Positions 27,352 to 36,696 of a stretch of 64,000 nt of DNA are shown here, in pieces. The notes under the pieces were generated by a model, which ran no database searches, was not told where the DNA came from, and saw nothing but the letters and a program-made list of their open reading frames with translations. Position 1 is the first letter of the stretch, and the number at the start of each line of letters is the position of its first letter. Made by a program: the position numbers and the translations under genes. This DNA is from Staphylococcus capitis subsp. capitis. GTDB lineage: Bacteria; Bacillota; Bacilli; Staphylococcales; Staphylococcaceae. The stretch covers positions 248,001 to 312,000 of the forward strand of contig NZ_CP145263.1 in NCBI RefSeq assembly GCF_040739495.1. The letters are read 5' to 3'.

Positions 27352-27486
27352 AAATACGAGGGAATTTAACGAGTATGATGAGGCATGACTTATCGGGGGA
27401 TGATTAAAATTTTATACATCTGTGTATAGTAATACTTATTAAACCAACGTATGACATAGCGGAGTTAATAAAAGGGGATGTTAAAT

Positions 27487-28857
27487 ATGCATGGAGATAA
27501 TATATGGTTAACGATGATTGGGTTAGCGATTATTGTTTCAATTGTAGGTTTACTCATAGCGAAGAAAATTAGCCCGGTTGTTGGCATGACATTGATACCA
27601 TGTATCGGTGCAATGATATTGGGATACAGTGTGGGAGATTTAGTAAAATTCTTTGATAAGGGCTTATCACAAGTTATGAACGTTGTCATAATGTTTATAT
27701 TTGCCATCATCTTTTTTGGCATTATGACTGATAGTGGATTATTTAAGCCTTTAGTGAAGCGATTGATATTAATGACGAGAGGTAATGTGATTATTGTTTG
27801 TGTAATGACTGCGTTAATTGGTTCATTTGCGCAATTAGATGGCGCTGGGGCAGTGACTTTTCTACTTTCAATACCAGCATTGCTTCCATTATATAAAGCG
27901 CTAAATATGAATAAATACCTCCTAATATTATTACTTGCGCTAAGTGCAGCAATTATGAACATGGTTCCGTGGGGTGGACCTATGGCACGTGTGGCAACAG
28001 TATTGAAAGTGAAAAGTGTGAATGAATTATGGTATGGTCTGATTCCAATTCAAATTATTGGATTCGTCCTCGTAATCATCTTCGCAGTATACTTAGGATT
28101 TCGTGAAAAGAAACGTATTAAGAAGGCGATAGAAAAAGGCGAAGTAGAAGAAACGCAAGATGTAGATATACATAGATTAGTTAATATTTATGAACGTGAA
28201 CAAGATATTAAGTTTCCGGTTAAAGGCCGTGCTAGGAATAATCCTTATATTATATGGATAAATGTAGTATTAACGATTTTAGTTATCGTCATCATGCTAA
28301 CAAATCTAGCGCCACCAGAGTTTGCTTTCATGATAGGCACTTCACTCGCACTAATTATCAACTATAAAAGTGTTGATGAACAAATGGATCGATTAAAGGC
28401 TCATGCTCCTAATGCCTTAATGATGGCGGCAGTCATTATTGCAGCTGGAATGTTCTTAGGTGTTCTTAATGAAACGGGTATGCTCAAAGTGATTGCTACT
28501 GATTTTATTAAGATTATTCCAGATGCAGTAGGTCCATATTTGCATATCATTGTTGGGATATTCGGTGTGCCATTAGATTTATTAACAAGTACGGATGCAT
28601 ATTACTTTGCTGTTCTACCTATTGTTGAACAAACTGCTAGTCAATTCCATGTTTCAGCTGTTTCTACAGCATATGCAATGGTGATTGGTAATATTATTGG
28701 TACATTCGTAAGTCCGTTTTCACCAGCATTATGGTTATCCATTGGACTTGCTGAAGCGAATATGGGTACTTACATTAAGTATGCATTCTTTTGGATTTGG
28801 GGATTTGCCATTGTGCTATTACTTATCGCAGTACTTATGGGCGTCGTGACTGTTTAG
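27487..28857 (+). CDS. CitMHS-family citrate:metal symporter
   Basis: A 456-residue transporter with about 12 helices that imports citrate complexed with a divalent metal. The family block FAQLDGAGAVTFLLSIPALLPLYKAL and the MVPWGGPMARVATVL motif are clear, as is the second-half STDAYYFAVLPIVEQTA block. The ATG at 27487 is preferred over 27478 because the AAAGGGG at 27471-27477 abuts the latter. It is monocistronic with cre-type control upstream. Confidence 0.88.
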   Translation: MHGDNIWLTMIGLAIIVSIVGLLIAKKISPVVGMTLIPCIGAMILGYSVGDLVKFFDKGLSQVMNVVIMFIFAIIFFGIMTDSGLFKPLVKRLILMTRGNVIIVCVMTALIGSFAQLDGAGAVTFLLSIPALLPLYKALNMNKYLLILLLALSAAIMNMVPWGGPMARVATVLKVKSVNELWYGLIPIQIIGFVLVIIFAVYLGFREKKRIKKAIEKGEVEETQDVDIHRLVNIYEREQDIKFPVKGRARNNPYIIWINVVLTILVIVIMLTNLAPPEFAFMIGTSLALIINYKSVDEQMDRLKAHAPNALMMAAVIIAAGMFLGVLNETGMLKVIATDFIKIIPDAVGPYLHIIVGIFGVPLDLLTSTDAYYFAVLPIVEQTASQFHVSAVSTAYAMVIGNIIGTFVSPFSPALWLSIGLAEANMGTYIKYAFFWIWGFAIVLLLIAVLMGVVTV

Positions 28858-28898
28858 AGTTTAATTAAATCATATGCTTAGTGTGAAGGCGCTATCAC

Positions 28899-28932
28899 AA
28901 AAGGGATGAAACGAAGTTTTCATCCCTTTTTC
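28899..28932 (+). terminator. Rho-independent terminator
   Basis: Perfect 13-bp stem AAAAGGGATGAAA (28899-28911) with TTTCATCCCTTTT (28918-28930), then TTC. Confidence 0.9.
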
Positions 28933-28977
28933 TATGAAATAATTTACTCTAAAAATTATCAGATAAATTACAACAAC

Positions 28978-29104
28978 TGTAACAACGATGTTGATTAAAT
29001 CGCTATAACTACTGTCATGAAAGTGATTTAAATTGTGTAAAATTGACACACGTTTTTTACAAGAGGGCGTTACATTATTATGATTCATTTACAAAGTATT
29101 AACA
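28978..29104 (+). promoter_or_regulatory. ssaA upstream region with WalR-type boxes
   Basis: In the 314 bases between the terminator and ssaA, the minus strand carries TGTTAA-TACTT-TGTAAA (29104-29088), an exact fit to the WalR consensus TGTWAH-N5-TGTWAH. A degenerate plus-strand copy, TGTAAC-AACGA-TGTTGA, is at 28978-28994. WalKR is the known activator of ssaA-type hydrolases. Confidence 0.55.
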
Positions 29105-29246
29105 TTGTACACAAACGGTTGTGTGTCTGTTACAGTGTTTCTTGTCGTTAATTAACGAAGAAAAAATTAAACTTAAATGTTAAAGATAATTGAAGGTAGC
29201 CACGAGATAGTTAAAAGATTTACCCAAATTATAGGAGGATATTAAA

Positions 29247-30011
29247 ATGAAAAAAATCGCTACAGCTACAATCGCTACAGCAGGTATTGCAACATTTGGA
29301 ATCATGCAACACGATGCAGATGCAGCGGAAAATAACAATAATGGATATAACCCTAACGATCCTTATTCTTACAGCTACACTTATACAATCGATCAACAAG
29401 GTAACTATCATTACGATTGGAAAGGTAACTGGAGTCCACAACAAGCTCAACAAGGAAACAACTCTAACTACTCAAATGCTAACCAAAGTACACAAAGCTA
29501 CAATTCATACAATAACTACAATAATTATAGAACAAATAACCAAACTCAAAGCTACAACTCAAATAATGGTGGAGGTTTAGGTGCAAATTATTCAACTTCT
29601 GATAGAAACGTTAAAGTAACAACTCAATCAGCACCAACTCAAAAATCTTCAAGCAATGCATCAGCTGCATTCGCAGGTCAAACATCTTCAGGTTCAAACC
29701 TATACACTTCAGGTCAATGTACTTACTATGTTTATGACAAAGTTGGCGGCAAAATCAGCTCAACTTGGGGCAACGCTAACAACTGGGCTAACGCAGCAGC
29801 ATCATCAGGTTACACTGTAAATAATACACCTAAACAAGGTGCAATCATGCAAACTTCACAAGGTGCATTCGGTCACGTTGCATACGTTGAGAACGTAAAT
29901 AATGACGGTTCAGTAAAAGTATCTGAAATGAACTATAACGGTGGACCTGGAGTTGTATCTACTCGTACAATCTCAGCAAGCCAAGCTGGCGCTTATAACT
30001 ACATTTCATAA
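29247..30011 (+). CDS. ssaA: SsaA-like secreted CHAP-domain amidase
   Basis: A 254-residue secreted cell-wall hydrolase. The signal peptide [20 protein letters not shown] ends near DADAAE (about residue 28). Residues 29-140 are rich in Asn, Tyr, Gln and Ser. The C-terminal CHAP domain (about residues 145-254) has the catalytic Cys in [10 protein letters not shown] and His in [10 protein letters not shown], and cleaves peptide bonds of peptidoglycan. A strong RBS (AGGAGG) and biased codon use suggest high expression. WalR-type boxes lie upstream. Confidence 0.93.
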   Translation: MKKIATATIATAGIATFGIMQHDADAAENNNNGYNPNDPYSYSYTYTIDQQGNYHYDWKGNWSPQQAQQGNNSNYSNANQSTQSYNSYNNYNNYRTNNQTQSYNSNNGGGLGANYSTSDRNVKVTTQSAPTQKSSSNASAAFAGQTSSGSNLYTSGQCTYYVYDKVGGKISSTWGNANNWANAAASSGYTVNNTPKQGAIMQTSQGAFGHVAYVENVNNDGSVKVSEMNYNGGPGVVSTRTISASQAGAYNYIS

Positions 30012-30040
30012 TCGAGTGACTAGAAATATTTTTAGTATTG

Positions 30041-30073
30041 AAGCCATGAACTTAAACGGTTCATGGCTTTTTT
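30041..30073 (+). terminator. Terminator of ssaA
   Basis: Stem AAGCCATGAAC (30041-30051) with GTTCATGGCTT (30059-30069), then TTTTTAT. Confidence 0.95.
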
Positions 30074-30206
30074 ATATAGATAAGAAACTTTATACATATA
30101 AAGAGTTAAGTCAATGATTATGTGATTGAAGTTATTTTAAAAGGGAAATTTAAAAACAAAGGGATTAGAGTTGAGCTATTTTTAGCTTTAAGGAAGGTGA
30201 AGTAAC

Positions 30207-30446
30207 ATGGAATTTAACATTTGGATGTGGATTATTTTTGCAGTTATTATCATTGTCACTATAGCTGTTATTCTTATATTAACAGTTGGTTCAGTTTATG
30301 AAGAACGTGCTTATGATAAACGTTCAAAAGAAGAAAAACGTAAAAACACAGAAAAGAACCTTCAAATGGCAAAAGGTCACACAGATGAAGAAAGTGAAAA
30401 GAGTGAAACACCACACCATCAAACTGAAGATAAATCACATCATTAA
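30207..30446 (+). CDS. Small single-pass membrane protein
   Basis: A 79-residue protein with a strong RBS (AAGGAAGGTGA). One helix (about residues 5-28) is followed by a Lys/Glu-rich tail with HH pairs. After its TAA (30444-30446) the same frame stays open and coding-like for 15 codons (VDNEKVEERFKDKDR) to TAA at 30494, so the present stop may shorten the protein. The function is unknown. Confidence 0.65.
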   Translation: MEFNIWMWIIFAVIIIVTIAVILILTVGSVYEERAYDKRSKEEKRKNTEKNLQMAKGHTDEESEKSETPHHQTEDKSHH

Positions 30447-30515
30447 GTAGATAATGAAAAAGTTGAAGAACGGTTTAAAGACAAAGATAGATAAGTAGAA
30501 TATTTTTTATTCATA

Positions 30516-30560
30516 AGGCTCTGACATGTAGACGATAATCACACATGTTAGAGCTTTCTA
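30516..30560 (+). terminator. Rho-independent terminator
   Basis: Stem GCTCTGACATGT (30518-30529) with ACATGTTAGAGC (30543-30554), one G-T pair, then TTTCTAATT. Confidence 0.75.
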
Positions 30561-30652
30561 ATTGTTCACAATAAAGTGTTCTTTCTACATATAGTTCATG
30601 AAACGTTAAAATCTTTTTGACACTTTCGTTAACGTCTAAGTTATCGATTGTA

Positions 30653-30700
30653 ATACTATATATAGTATTATATTTTGTAAATAGATACCATATATAGAAA
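30653..30700 (+). promoter_or_regulatory. Tandem NrdR boxes upstream of nrdDG
   Basis: ATACTATATATAGTAT (30653-30668) and ATACCATATATAGAAA (30685-30700) are 16-bp boxes sharing the TATATAG core and start 32 bp apart, about three helical turns. That is the arrangement of NrdR sites in front of ribonucleotide reductase operons. They would overlap the nrdD promoter. Confidence 0.75.
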
Positions 30701-30711
30701 AAGGTGATAAT

Positions 30712-32562
30712 ATGACGGCTTTAGAACAATCATTAACACGATTGATAACAAAAGATCCGACAATATTAAATGAAAATGCAAATAAAGATAGTAATACTTT
30801 CTCTACAATGAGAGATTTGACAGCTGGAACTGTATCTAAGTCATATGCACTAGAAAATCTACTTCCAAAACACGTAGCTAAAGCACATTTATCTGGAGAT
30901 ATACATTTCCATGATTTAGACTACCATCCTTTTCAACCATTAACGAATTGTTGTCTAATTGATGCTAAAGATATGTTAGAAAATGGCTTTGAAATAGGTA
31001 ATGCACATGTGACCTCCCCTAAATCAATACAAACCGCATCTGCACAACTTGTTCAAATTATCGCAAACGTATCAAGCAGCCAATATGGTGGTTGTACAGT
31101 TGACCGCGTAGATGAATTATTAAGTACATATGCTAAATTAAATGCAGAACATCATCGTGAAATGGCACAACAATATGTCCAACCAGATAAAATAGAATCT
31201 TACGTTGAGCAACAAGTGACTAAAGATATCGGCGATGCCATCGAAAGTTTGGAATACGAAATTAATACACTTTATACCTCCAACGGTCAAACGCCATTTG
31301 TAACATTAGGATTTGGTCTAGGTACAGATGAACTTAGTCGCAAAATACAACAAGCCATTTTACGTACTCGTATTAAAGGACTGGGTAAAGACCGTATGAC
31401 AGCTATTTTCCCGAAACTTGTCTTCTCAATTAAAAAGGGTACTAACTTTAGCCCCGATGATCCCAATTACGATATTAAACAACTCGCACTTGAGTGTTCA
31501 ACGAAACGTATGTATCCTGACATCTTAAATTATGATAAAATCATTGAGCTTTTAGGAGATTTTAAAGCCCCAATGGGTTGCCGTTCATTCTTACCTAGTT
31601 GGAAAGATGCAACTGGAAACTTTGAAAATAATGGCCGCTGTAACTTAGGCGTTGTCACATTGAATATCCCAAGAATTGCAATAGAATCTAATGGTGATAT
31701 GGCCAAGTTTTGGGAGTTATTTGATCAAAAAATGCAATTGATGCATGATGCATTAGTTTATAGAATTAAACGCTTAAAAGATGCAATACCTAATAATGCG
31801 CCAATTCTTTATAAAAGTGGTGCTTTTAAATACAAATTAAATGCTTCTGAAAATGTAGAAGAACTGTTTAAACATCAACGTGCGACGATTTCAATGGGTT
31901 ACATTGGCTTATATGAAGCCGCAACAATGTTTTACGGTCCTGATTGGGAGGATAATATTGAAGCTAAAACATTTACATTAGATATTCTAAGAGAAATGAA
32001 ATATTATCAGAATGCATGGACTAACCAATATGATATTTGGTTTAGTATTTATAGTACGCCAAGCGAATCTTTGACCGACCGATTTTGTCGCTTAGATAAA
32101 GAGCGCTTTGGTGAAATACCTGATATTACCGATAAAGGATACTACCAGAATTCCTTCCATTATGATGTGCGTAAAGATGTAACACCTTTCGAGAAGTTAG
32201 ATTTTGAAAAGGATTACCCTTACTATGCAAGTGGTGGTTTTATCCATTATTGCGAATATCCTAAACTTAATCACAACATTAAAGCGTTAGAGGCAGTGTG
32301 GGATTATTCTTATGATAAAGTTGGCTATTTAGGAACGAATATTCCTATTGATCATTGTTACAAGTGTGATTATGATGGTGATTTTGAAACTACTGAAAAT
32401 GGTTATAAATGCCCGAACTGTGGAAATAGCGATCCTAAGACCGTCGATGTCGTGAAAAGAACATGTGGTTATTTAGGAAATCCAGTACAACGACCAGTGA
32501 TAGAAGGACGTCAAAAAGAAATTTGTGCAAGAGTTAAACATATGAAGGAACCACGTTCATGA
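30712..32562 (+). CDS. nrdD: Anaerobic ribonucleoside-triphosphate reductase
   Basis: A 616-residue class III reductase making dNTPs without oxygen. An SHDIHFHDLDYHP-like block (SGDIHFHDLDYHPFQPLTNC) lies near residue 62. The C-terminal zinc site is CYKC...CPNC. The glycyl-radical motif RTCGYLGNP places the radical glycine at about residue 586. AAAGGTG precedes the ATG. The last bases overlap nrdG. NrdR boxes upstream imply repression when dATP is plentiful. Confidence 0.95.
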   Translation: MTALEQSLTRLITKDPTILNENANKDSNTFSTMRDLTAGTVSKSYALENLLPKHVAKAHLSGDIHFHDLDYHPFQPLTNCCLIDAKDMLENGFEIGNAHVTSPKSIQTASAQLVQIIANVSSSQYGGCTVDRVDELLSTYAKLNAEHHREMAQQYVQPDKIESYVEQQVTKDIGDAIESLEYEINTLYTSNGQTPFVTLGFGLGTDELSRKIQQAILRTRIKGLGKDRMTAIFPKLVFSIKKGTNFSPDDPNYDIKQLALECSTKRMYPDILNYDKIIELLGDFKAPMGCRSFLPSWKDATGNFENNGRCNLGVVTLNIPRIAIESNGDMAKFWELFDQKMQLMHDALVYRIKRLKDAIPNNAPILYKSGAFKYKLNASENVEELFKHQRATISMGYIGLYEAATMFYGPDWEDNIEAKTFTLDILREMKYYQNAWTNQYDIWFSIYSTPSESLTDRFCRLDKERFGEIPDITDKGYYQNSFHYDVRKDVTPFEKLDFEKDYPYYASGGFIHYCEYPKLNHNIKALEAVWDYSYDKVGYLGTNIPIDHCYKCDYDGDFETTENGYKCPNCGNSDPKTVDVVKRTCGYLGNPVQRPVIEGRQKEICARVKHMKEPRS

Positions 32563-33089
32563 GCATGTTAGACATTAAAACAGGACAAAATCACATTGCT
32601 AAAATTGAAAGGCATAGCTTTGTGGATGGCGAGGGTGTACGTTGTAGCGTATATGTATCAGGATGTCCTTTTCAATGTAAAAAGTGTTATAACGAAAAAG
32701 CACAGAATTTTAAATATGGTGAAACATTTTCTGAAGATATCTTGCAAGAAATACTTGAAAATTGTGCCCCTTCGTATATTTCTGGAATCAGTATTTTGGG
32801 TGGAGAGCCTTTTTGCAATTTGAATATATCTTTAAAGATTGCACGAGCGTTTAGAGAGAGATTTGGTTACAGTAAAACGATTTGGATATGGACTGGCTTT
32901 CTATTCGAATATTTGAAACATCAAACGGATGAACGACGAGAATTACTTGAACTTACTGATATTTTGGTTGATGGACTATTTATGTATCAGCTATATAAAC
33001 CCAATTTACCTTATAAAGGCTCTCTTAACCAACGTGTGATAGACGTTCAAGATTCTTTGCGTAGCCATGGGATTATTGAATATGTGTAA
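32559..33089 (+). CDS. nrdG: Anaerobic ribonucleotide reductase activating protein
   Basis: A 176-residue radical-SAM activase that installs the glycyl radical on NrdD. The cluster motif is GCPFQCKKCYN (CxxxCxxC). VDGEGVRCSVYVSGC and SILGGEPF are family blocks. Its ATG overlaps the nrdD TGA by four bases (ATGA), so translation is coupled. Confidence 0.93.
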   Translation: MSMLDIKTGQNHIAKIERHSFVDGEGVRCSVYVSGCPFQCKKCYNEKAQNFKYGETFSEDILQEILENCAPSYISGISILGGEPFCNLNISLKIARAFRERFGYSKTIWIWTGFLFEYLKHQTDERRELLELTDILVDGLFMYQLYKPNLPYKGSLNQRVIDVQDSLRSHGIIEYV

Positions 33090-33092
33090 TAA

Positions 33093-33126
33093 TGAAGCGG
33101 GTGTTAACACTCGCTTCAGTTTATTT
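33093..33126 (+). terminator. Likely terminator of nrdDG
   Basis: A near-perfect palindrome from TGAAGCG (33093-33099) to CGCTTCA (33112-33118), with GTGTTAACAC in between; only a weak T tract (GTTTATTTC). Confidence 0.6.
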
Positions 33127-33303
33127 CATAATCTAAAATGTTAAAAGAGTTATTAAACACTAAAGTAGGAAAAATGATAATACCTAATCAAATTTAAAGT
33201 GATAATAAATAATAGTCTACCTATATATATACTATTTACATCTTTAAGTGATAAAATATTAATGTATACAAAATTTGTTCACCAAGTTTAAGGAGATCTT
33301 CTC

Positions 33304-34602
33304 ATGGTTTTATTTATCATAGAAATCATAATAATGATTCTTGCGATATTATTAGGTCTTAGAACAGCTGGCGCACTTGGATGTGGTATCTTTGCGATTG
33401 TAGCTCAGTTAATAATGATATTTATCTTTCGATTACCTCCAGGTTCAGCTCCTGTTACAGCAGTTTTAATTATCCTATCTATTGGTATCGCAGGCGGAAC
33501 TCTTCAAGCAACAGGTGGTATTGATTATCTCGTTTATATTGCTTCGCGTGTGATTGAACGCTTTCCAAAATCGATTATATTTATTGCTCCGATGATTGTT
33601 TTCCTTTTCGTCTTTGGTATAGGTACGGCTAATATAGCTTTATCCTTAGAACCTATTATTGCAAAAACGGCGCAGAAGGCACATATACAACCTAAGAGAG
33701 CCTTAACTGCATCAGTTTTAACTGCAAATTTAGCACTGCTTTGTAGCCCTGCAGCTTCAGCTACCGCATATATCATTTCAGTTTTAGCAGGATATCATAT
33801 ATCGATGGGTAAGTATTTAAGTATCGTTTTACCAACTGCTCTTATTAGTATGTTGCTACTTAGTATTTTTTGTACTTTTGTAGGGCGTAAAGAGAAAGTA
33901 CATGATTCATCTGAGCGTTTAGTTCAAATGCCAGAGGACGAGCTTGAAAATCAATTTTCAAGAAAAGTAAAAATAGGCGTGCTAAGCTTTCTATTATGTG
34001 TGTTAGGCATCTTAACATTTGGTATATTCCCACATCTTATGCCTACATTCGATGTTAATGGAAAGACAGTCAAAGTAGAAATGACTGAGATAGTACAATT
34101 CTTTATGTATTTAAGTTCAGCAATTAATTTACTATTAGTCAAAATTAACACATCAGATATTTTGACTTCTCATATTACGCAATCAGCAACGGGAGCTTTA
34201 TTTGCTGTGCTTGGACCGGGTTGGTTAGGTGCAACAATCTTTAATGCGCCACAAAATTTAAAAATATTAAAAAATGATATCGGACAAACGATTAGCCAAG
34301 TTCCATGGTTAGTCATTATATTAGTTTCCATTGTAGCGATGATTGTAATATCTCAGACTGCCACTGCGTCGATTATGGTGCCTATCGTTATGAGTTTAGG
34401 CATTCCACCTATTTATTTTGTAGCCATGGTACAAACGTTGAACGTTAACTTCGTGATACCAGCTCAACCAACATTACTATTTGCTGTGGAGCTAGATGAA
34501 ACAGGCAGAACGAGACCAACCAGCTTCGCCGTCCCAGGATTCTTTGTGATTACTGTATCTATCATCATTGGGTTCACTATTAAAGCACTATTAGGTTATT
34601 AA
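33304..34602 (+). CDS. DcuA/DcuB-family anaerobic C4-dicarboxylate carrier
   Basis: A 432-residue membrane carrier, close to the 433-446 of known Dcu proteins, exchanging fumarate, aspartate, malate and succinate in anaerobic metabolism. Family blocks are GIAGGTLQATGGIDYLVYIA (about residues 62-81), TANIALSLEPIIAKTA and LTANLALLCSPAASATA. A good RBS (AAGGAGATC) precedes the ATG. Its position behind nrdDG fits anaerobic use, but a terminator-like hairpin and 214 bp separate them. Confidence 0.85.
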   Translation: MVLFIIEIIIMILAILLGLRTAGALGCGIFAIVAQLIMIFIFRLPPGSAPVTAVLIILSIGIAGGTLQATGGIDYLVYIASRVIERFPKSIIFIAPMIVFLFVFGIGTANIALSLEPIIAKTAQKAHIQPKRALTASVLTANLALLCSPAASATAYIISVLAGYHISMGKYLSIVLPTALISMLLLSIFCTFVGRKEKVHDSSERLVQMPEDELENQFSRKVKIGVLSFLLCVLGILTFGIFPHLMPTFDVNGKTVKVEMTEIVQFFMYLSSAINLLLVKINTSDILTSHITQSATGALFAVLGPGWLGATIFNAPQNLKILKNDIGQTISQVPWLVIILVSIVAMIVISQTATASIMVPIVMSLGIPPIYFVAMVQTLNVNFVIPAQPTLLFAVELDETGRTRPTSFAVPGFFVITVSIIIGFTIKALLGY

Positions 34603-34630
34603 AAATTAAATCATTCTCTACGGTTTACTT

Positions 34631-34670
34631 AAACTACTTTTCAATGAAATTGGAAAATAGTTTTTCTTTT
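34631..34670 (+). terminator. Probable terminator of the Dcu carrier gene
   Basis: Stem AAACTA...TAGTTT with inner TTTTC/GAAAA and one bulge, then TTTTTCTTTT. Confidence 0.65.
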
Positions 34671-34775
34671 GTATAAGGAATTATTTCTTTAAGAGTTGAA
34701 GTTTTGAAAAAAATAAATATTCTTTAAATGCGTATTTTTATGCATAATCAATATTCTGTAAAATTCGTTTATTTT

Positions 34776-34793
34776 GTTAAATTTTAATTTAAC
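34776..34793 (+). promoter_or_regulatory. Palindrome upstream of cudT, candidate CudC operator
   Basis: GTTAAATTTTAATTTAAC is a GTTAAAT-N4-ATTTAAC palindrome, 193 bp ahead of the cudT start. The same element occurs ahead of betB. GTAAAATTCGTT, also shared, lies just upstream (34768-34779). The rest of 34671-34985 shows no gene. Confidence 0.5.
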
Positions 34794-34985
34794 ACTGTTG
34801 TCATAGTCATTTTAAATGAACATTAAAATGCCTCAAACTATATAAATATTCACTATAACGGTTAAAAATCTTTGTATGTAATTTGCATTATTATTAAAAC
34901 TTCGTTATTGTCTTTTTTGTGAATCAATAAATATTGAGCGTAATTGAACACACGATTCATAAAAATAATATTAGGGGGATCACAA

Positions 34986-36608
34986 TTGAAAAAGGAAAAA
35001 GTTATGGACTGGACGATCTTCATAGGCGTAGTCATAGTATTACTTTTTGCCGTTATACCTATGATGGTTTTTCCGAAAGCAAGTGAAACAATCATCACAG
35101 ACATCAATAGTGCCATTTCTAATTCAATTGGTTCTGTGTATTTATTTATGGGACTGGCAATCTTTTGTTTCGTTCTTTACATAGCGTTTGGTAAATACGG
35201 CAATGTCACATTAGGGAAAGCAAGTGACAAGCCAGAATTTAATAATTTCACATGGGCTGCGATGCTATTTTGTGCGGGTATCGGCTCAGATATCTTGTAT
35301 TGGGGTGTGATTGAGTGGGCATTTTACTACCAAGTGCCACCTAACGGTGCAAAACCAATGTCAGATGAAGCACTTCAATATGCGACACAATATGGTATGT
35401 TCCACTGGGGCCCTATTGCATGGGCTATCTATGTATTACCAGCACTACCAATCGGTTATCTTGTGTTCGTTAAGAAACAACCGATTTATAAAATTAGTCA
35501 AGCTTGTCGACCTATTTTAAAAGGTCAAACTGATAAATTTATTGGTAAAGTTGTAGATATATTATTTATATTTGGTTTACTTGGAGGTGCCGCTACGTCA
35601 TTAGCACTTGGTGTGCCAATGATTTCAGCTGGTGTTGAGAAGTTAACTGGTTTAGATGGAACTAATATGGTGTTACGTTCAATCATCTTATTAACCATTA
35701 CAGTTATATTCGCAATTAGTTCTTATACTGGATTGAAAAAAGGTATCCAAAAATTAAGTGACGTTAACGTGTGGTTATCATTCATATTACTAGCGTTTGT
35801 GTTTATCGTTGGTCCAACAGTGTTTATTATGGAAACTACGGTAACTGGGTTCGGTAACATGTTAAGAGATTTCTTCCACATGGCGACTTGGATGGAACCA
35901 TTTGGCGGTATTCATGGTCGTAAGGAAACTCATTTCCCTCAAGATTGGACAATTTTCTATTGGTCTTGGTGGTTAGTATATGCACCGTTCATCGGTTTAT
36001 TTATCGCCCGCATTTCTAAAGGTCGTACACTTAAAGAAGTAGTATTAGGTACAATGTGTTACGGTACATTAGGATGTGTATTATTCTTCGGTATTTTTGG
36101 TAACTATGCAGTTTACCTACAAATTACTGGACAATTTAATGTTATTAATTATTTAAATAGTCATGGTACTGAAGCAACAATTATCGAAGTAATGCATCAG
36201 TTACCATTCCCAACAATTACAATTATTTTATTCCTAATCTCAGCATTCTTATTCTTAGCAACAACATTTGATTCTGGTTCTTATATCCTAGCAGCTGCAT
36301 CACAGAAAAAAGTTATCGGGGAACCTTTAAGAGCTAATCGTTTATTCTGGGCATTCGCATTATGTTTACTTCCATTCTCACTCATGTTAGTGGGTGGCGA
36401 GAGAGCGCTTCAAGTATTGAAAACAGCGTCAATATTGGCCAGTGTACCTTTACTCGTCATTTTCACCTTTATGATGATTTCCTTCCTCATCATACTGGGT
36501 CGAGATCGAATAAAACTTGAAACACGTGCAGATAAATTGAAAGAAGTTGAACGACGATCACTTCGAATCGTTCAAGTCAAAGAAGAACCAGAAGACGATA
36601 ATTTATAA
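34986..36608 (+). CDS. cudT: BCCT-family choline/betaine transporter
   Basis: A 540-residue, 12-helix transporter of the betaine-choline-carnitine family. The aromatic choline-binding segment of helix 8 is visible as FPQDWTIFYWSWWLVYAPFIGLFIARISKGRT. GADILYWG-type (GIGSDILYWGVIEWAFYY) is the helix-3 block. The start is uncertain: TTG 34986 follows AGGGGGAT, while ATG 35004 follows AAGGA. Convergent with cudC and upstream of betB-betA, it supplies choline for betaine synthesis. Confidence 0.9.
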   Translation: MKKEKVMDWTIFIGVVIVLLFAVIPMMVFPKASETIITDINSAISNSIGSVYLFMGLAIFCFVLYIAFGKYGNVTLGKASDKPEFNNFTWAAMLFCAGIGSDILYWGVIEWAFYYQVPPNGAKPMSDEALQYATQYGMFHWGPIAWAIYVLPALPIGYLVFVKKQPIYKISQACRPILKGQTDKFIGKVVDILFIFGLLGGAATSLALGVPMISAGVEKLTGLDGTNMVLRSIILLTITVIFAISSYTGLKKGIQKLSDVNVWLSFILLAFVFIVGPTVFIMETTVTGFGNMLRDFFHMATWMEPFGGIHGRKETHFPQDWTIFYWSWWLVYAPFIGLFIARISKGRTLKEVVLGTMCYGTLGCVLFFGIFGNYAVYLQITGQFNVINYLNSHGTEATIIEVMHQLPFPTITIILFLISAFLFLATTFDSGSYILAAASQKKVIGEPLRANRLFWAFALCLLPFSLMLVGGERALQVLKTASILASVPLLVIFTFMMISFLIILGRDRIKLETRADKLKEVERRSLRIVQVKEEPEDDNL

Positions 36609-36618
36609 ATACTAATTC

Positions 36619-36674
36619 AAAAAAGCCAAGGGATATTCACGTTTAAATACGTTTGAATATCCCTTGGCCTTTTT
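36619..36674. terminator. Bidirectional terminator between cudT and cudC
   Basis: Perfect 15-bp stem GCCAAGGGATATTCA (36625-36639) with TGAATATCCCTTGGC (36654-36668), A run before and T run after. Confidence 0.95.
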
Positions 36675-36696
36675 ACGGTAAAATCTAAATTTAATT

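Noticed and set aside
27465..27962. 165-codon minus-strand ORF inside the citrate transporter
   Set aside because: Antisense shadow of a clear CitMHS gene; no RBS or recognisable motif.
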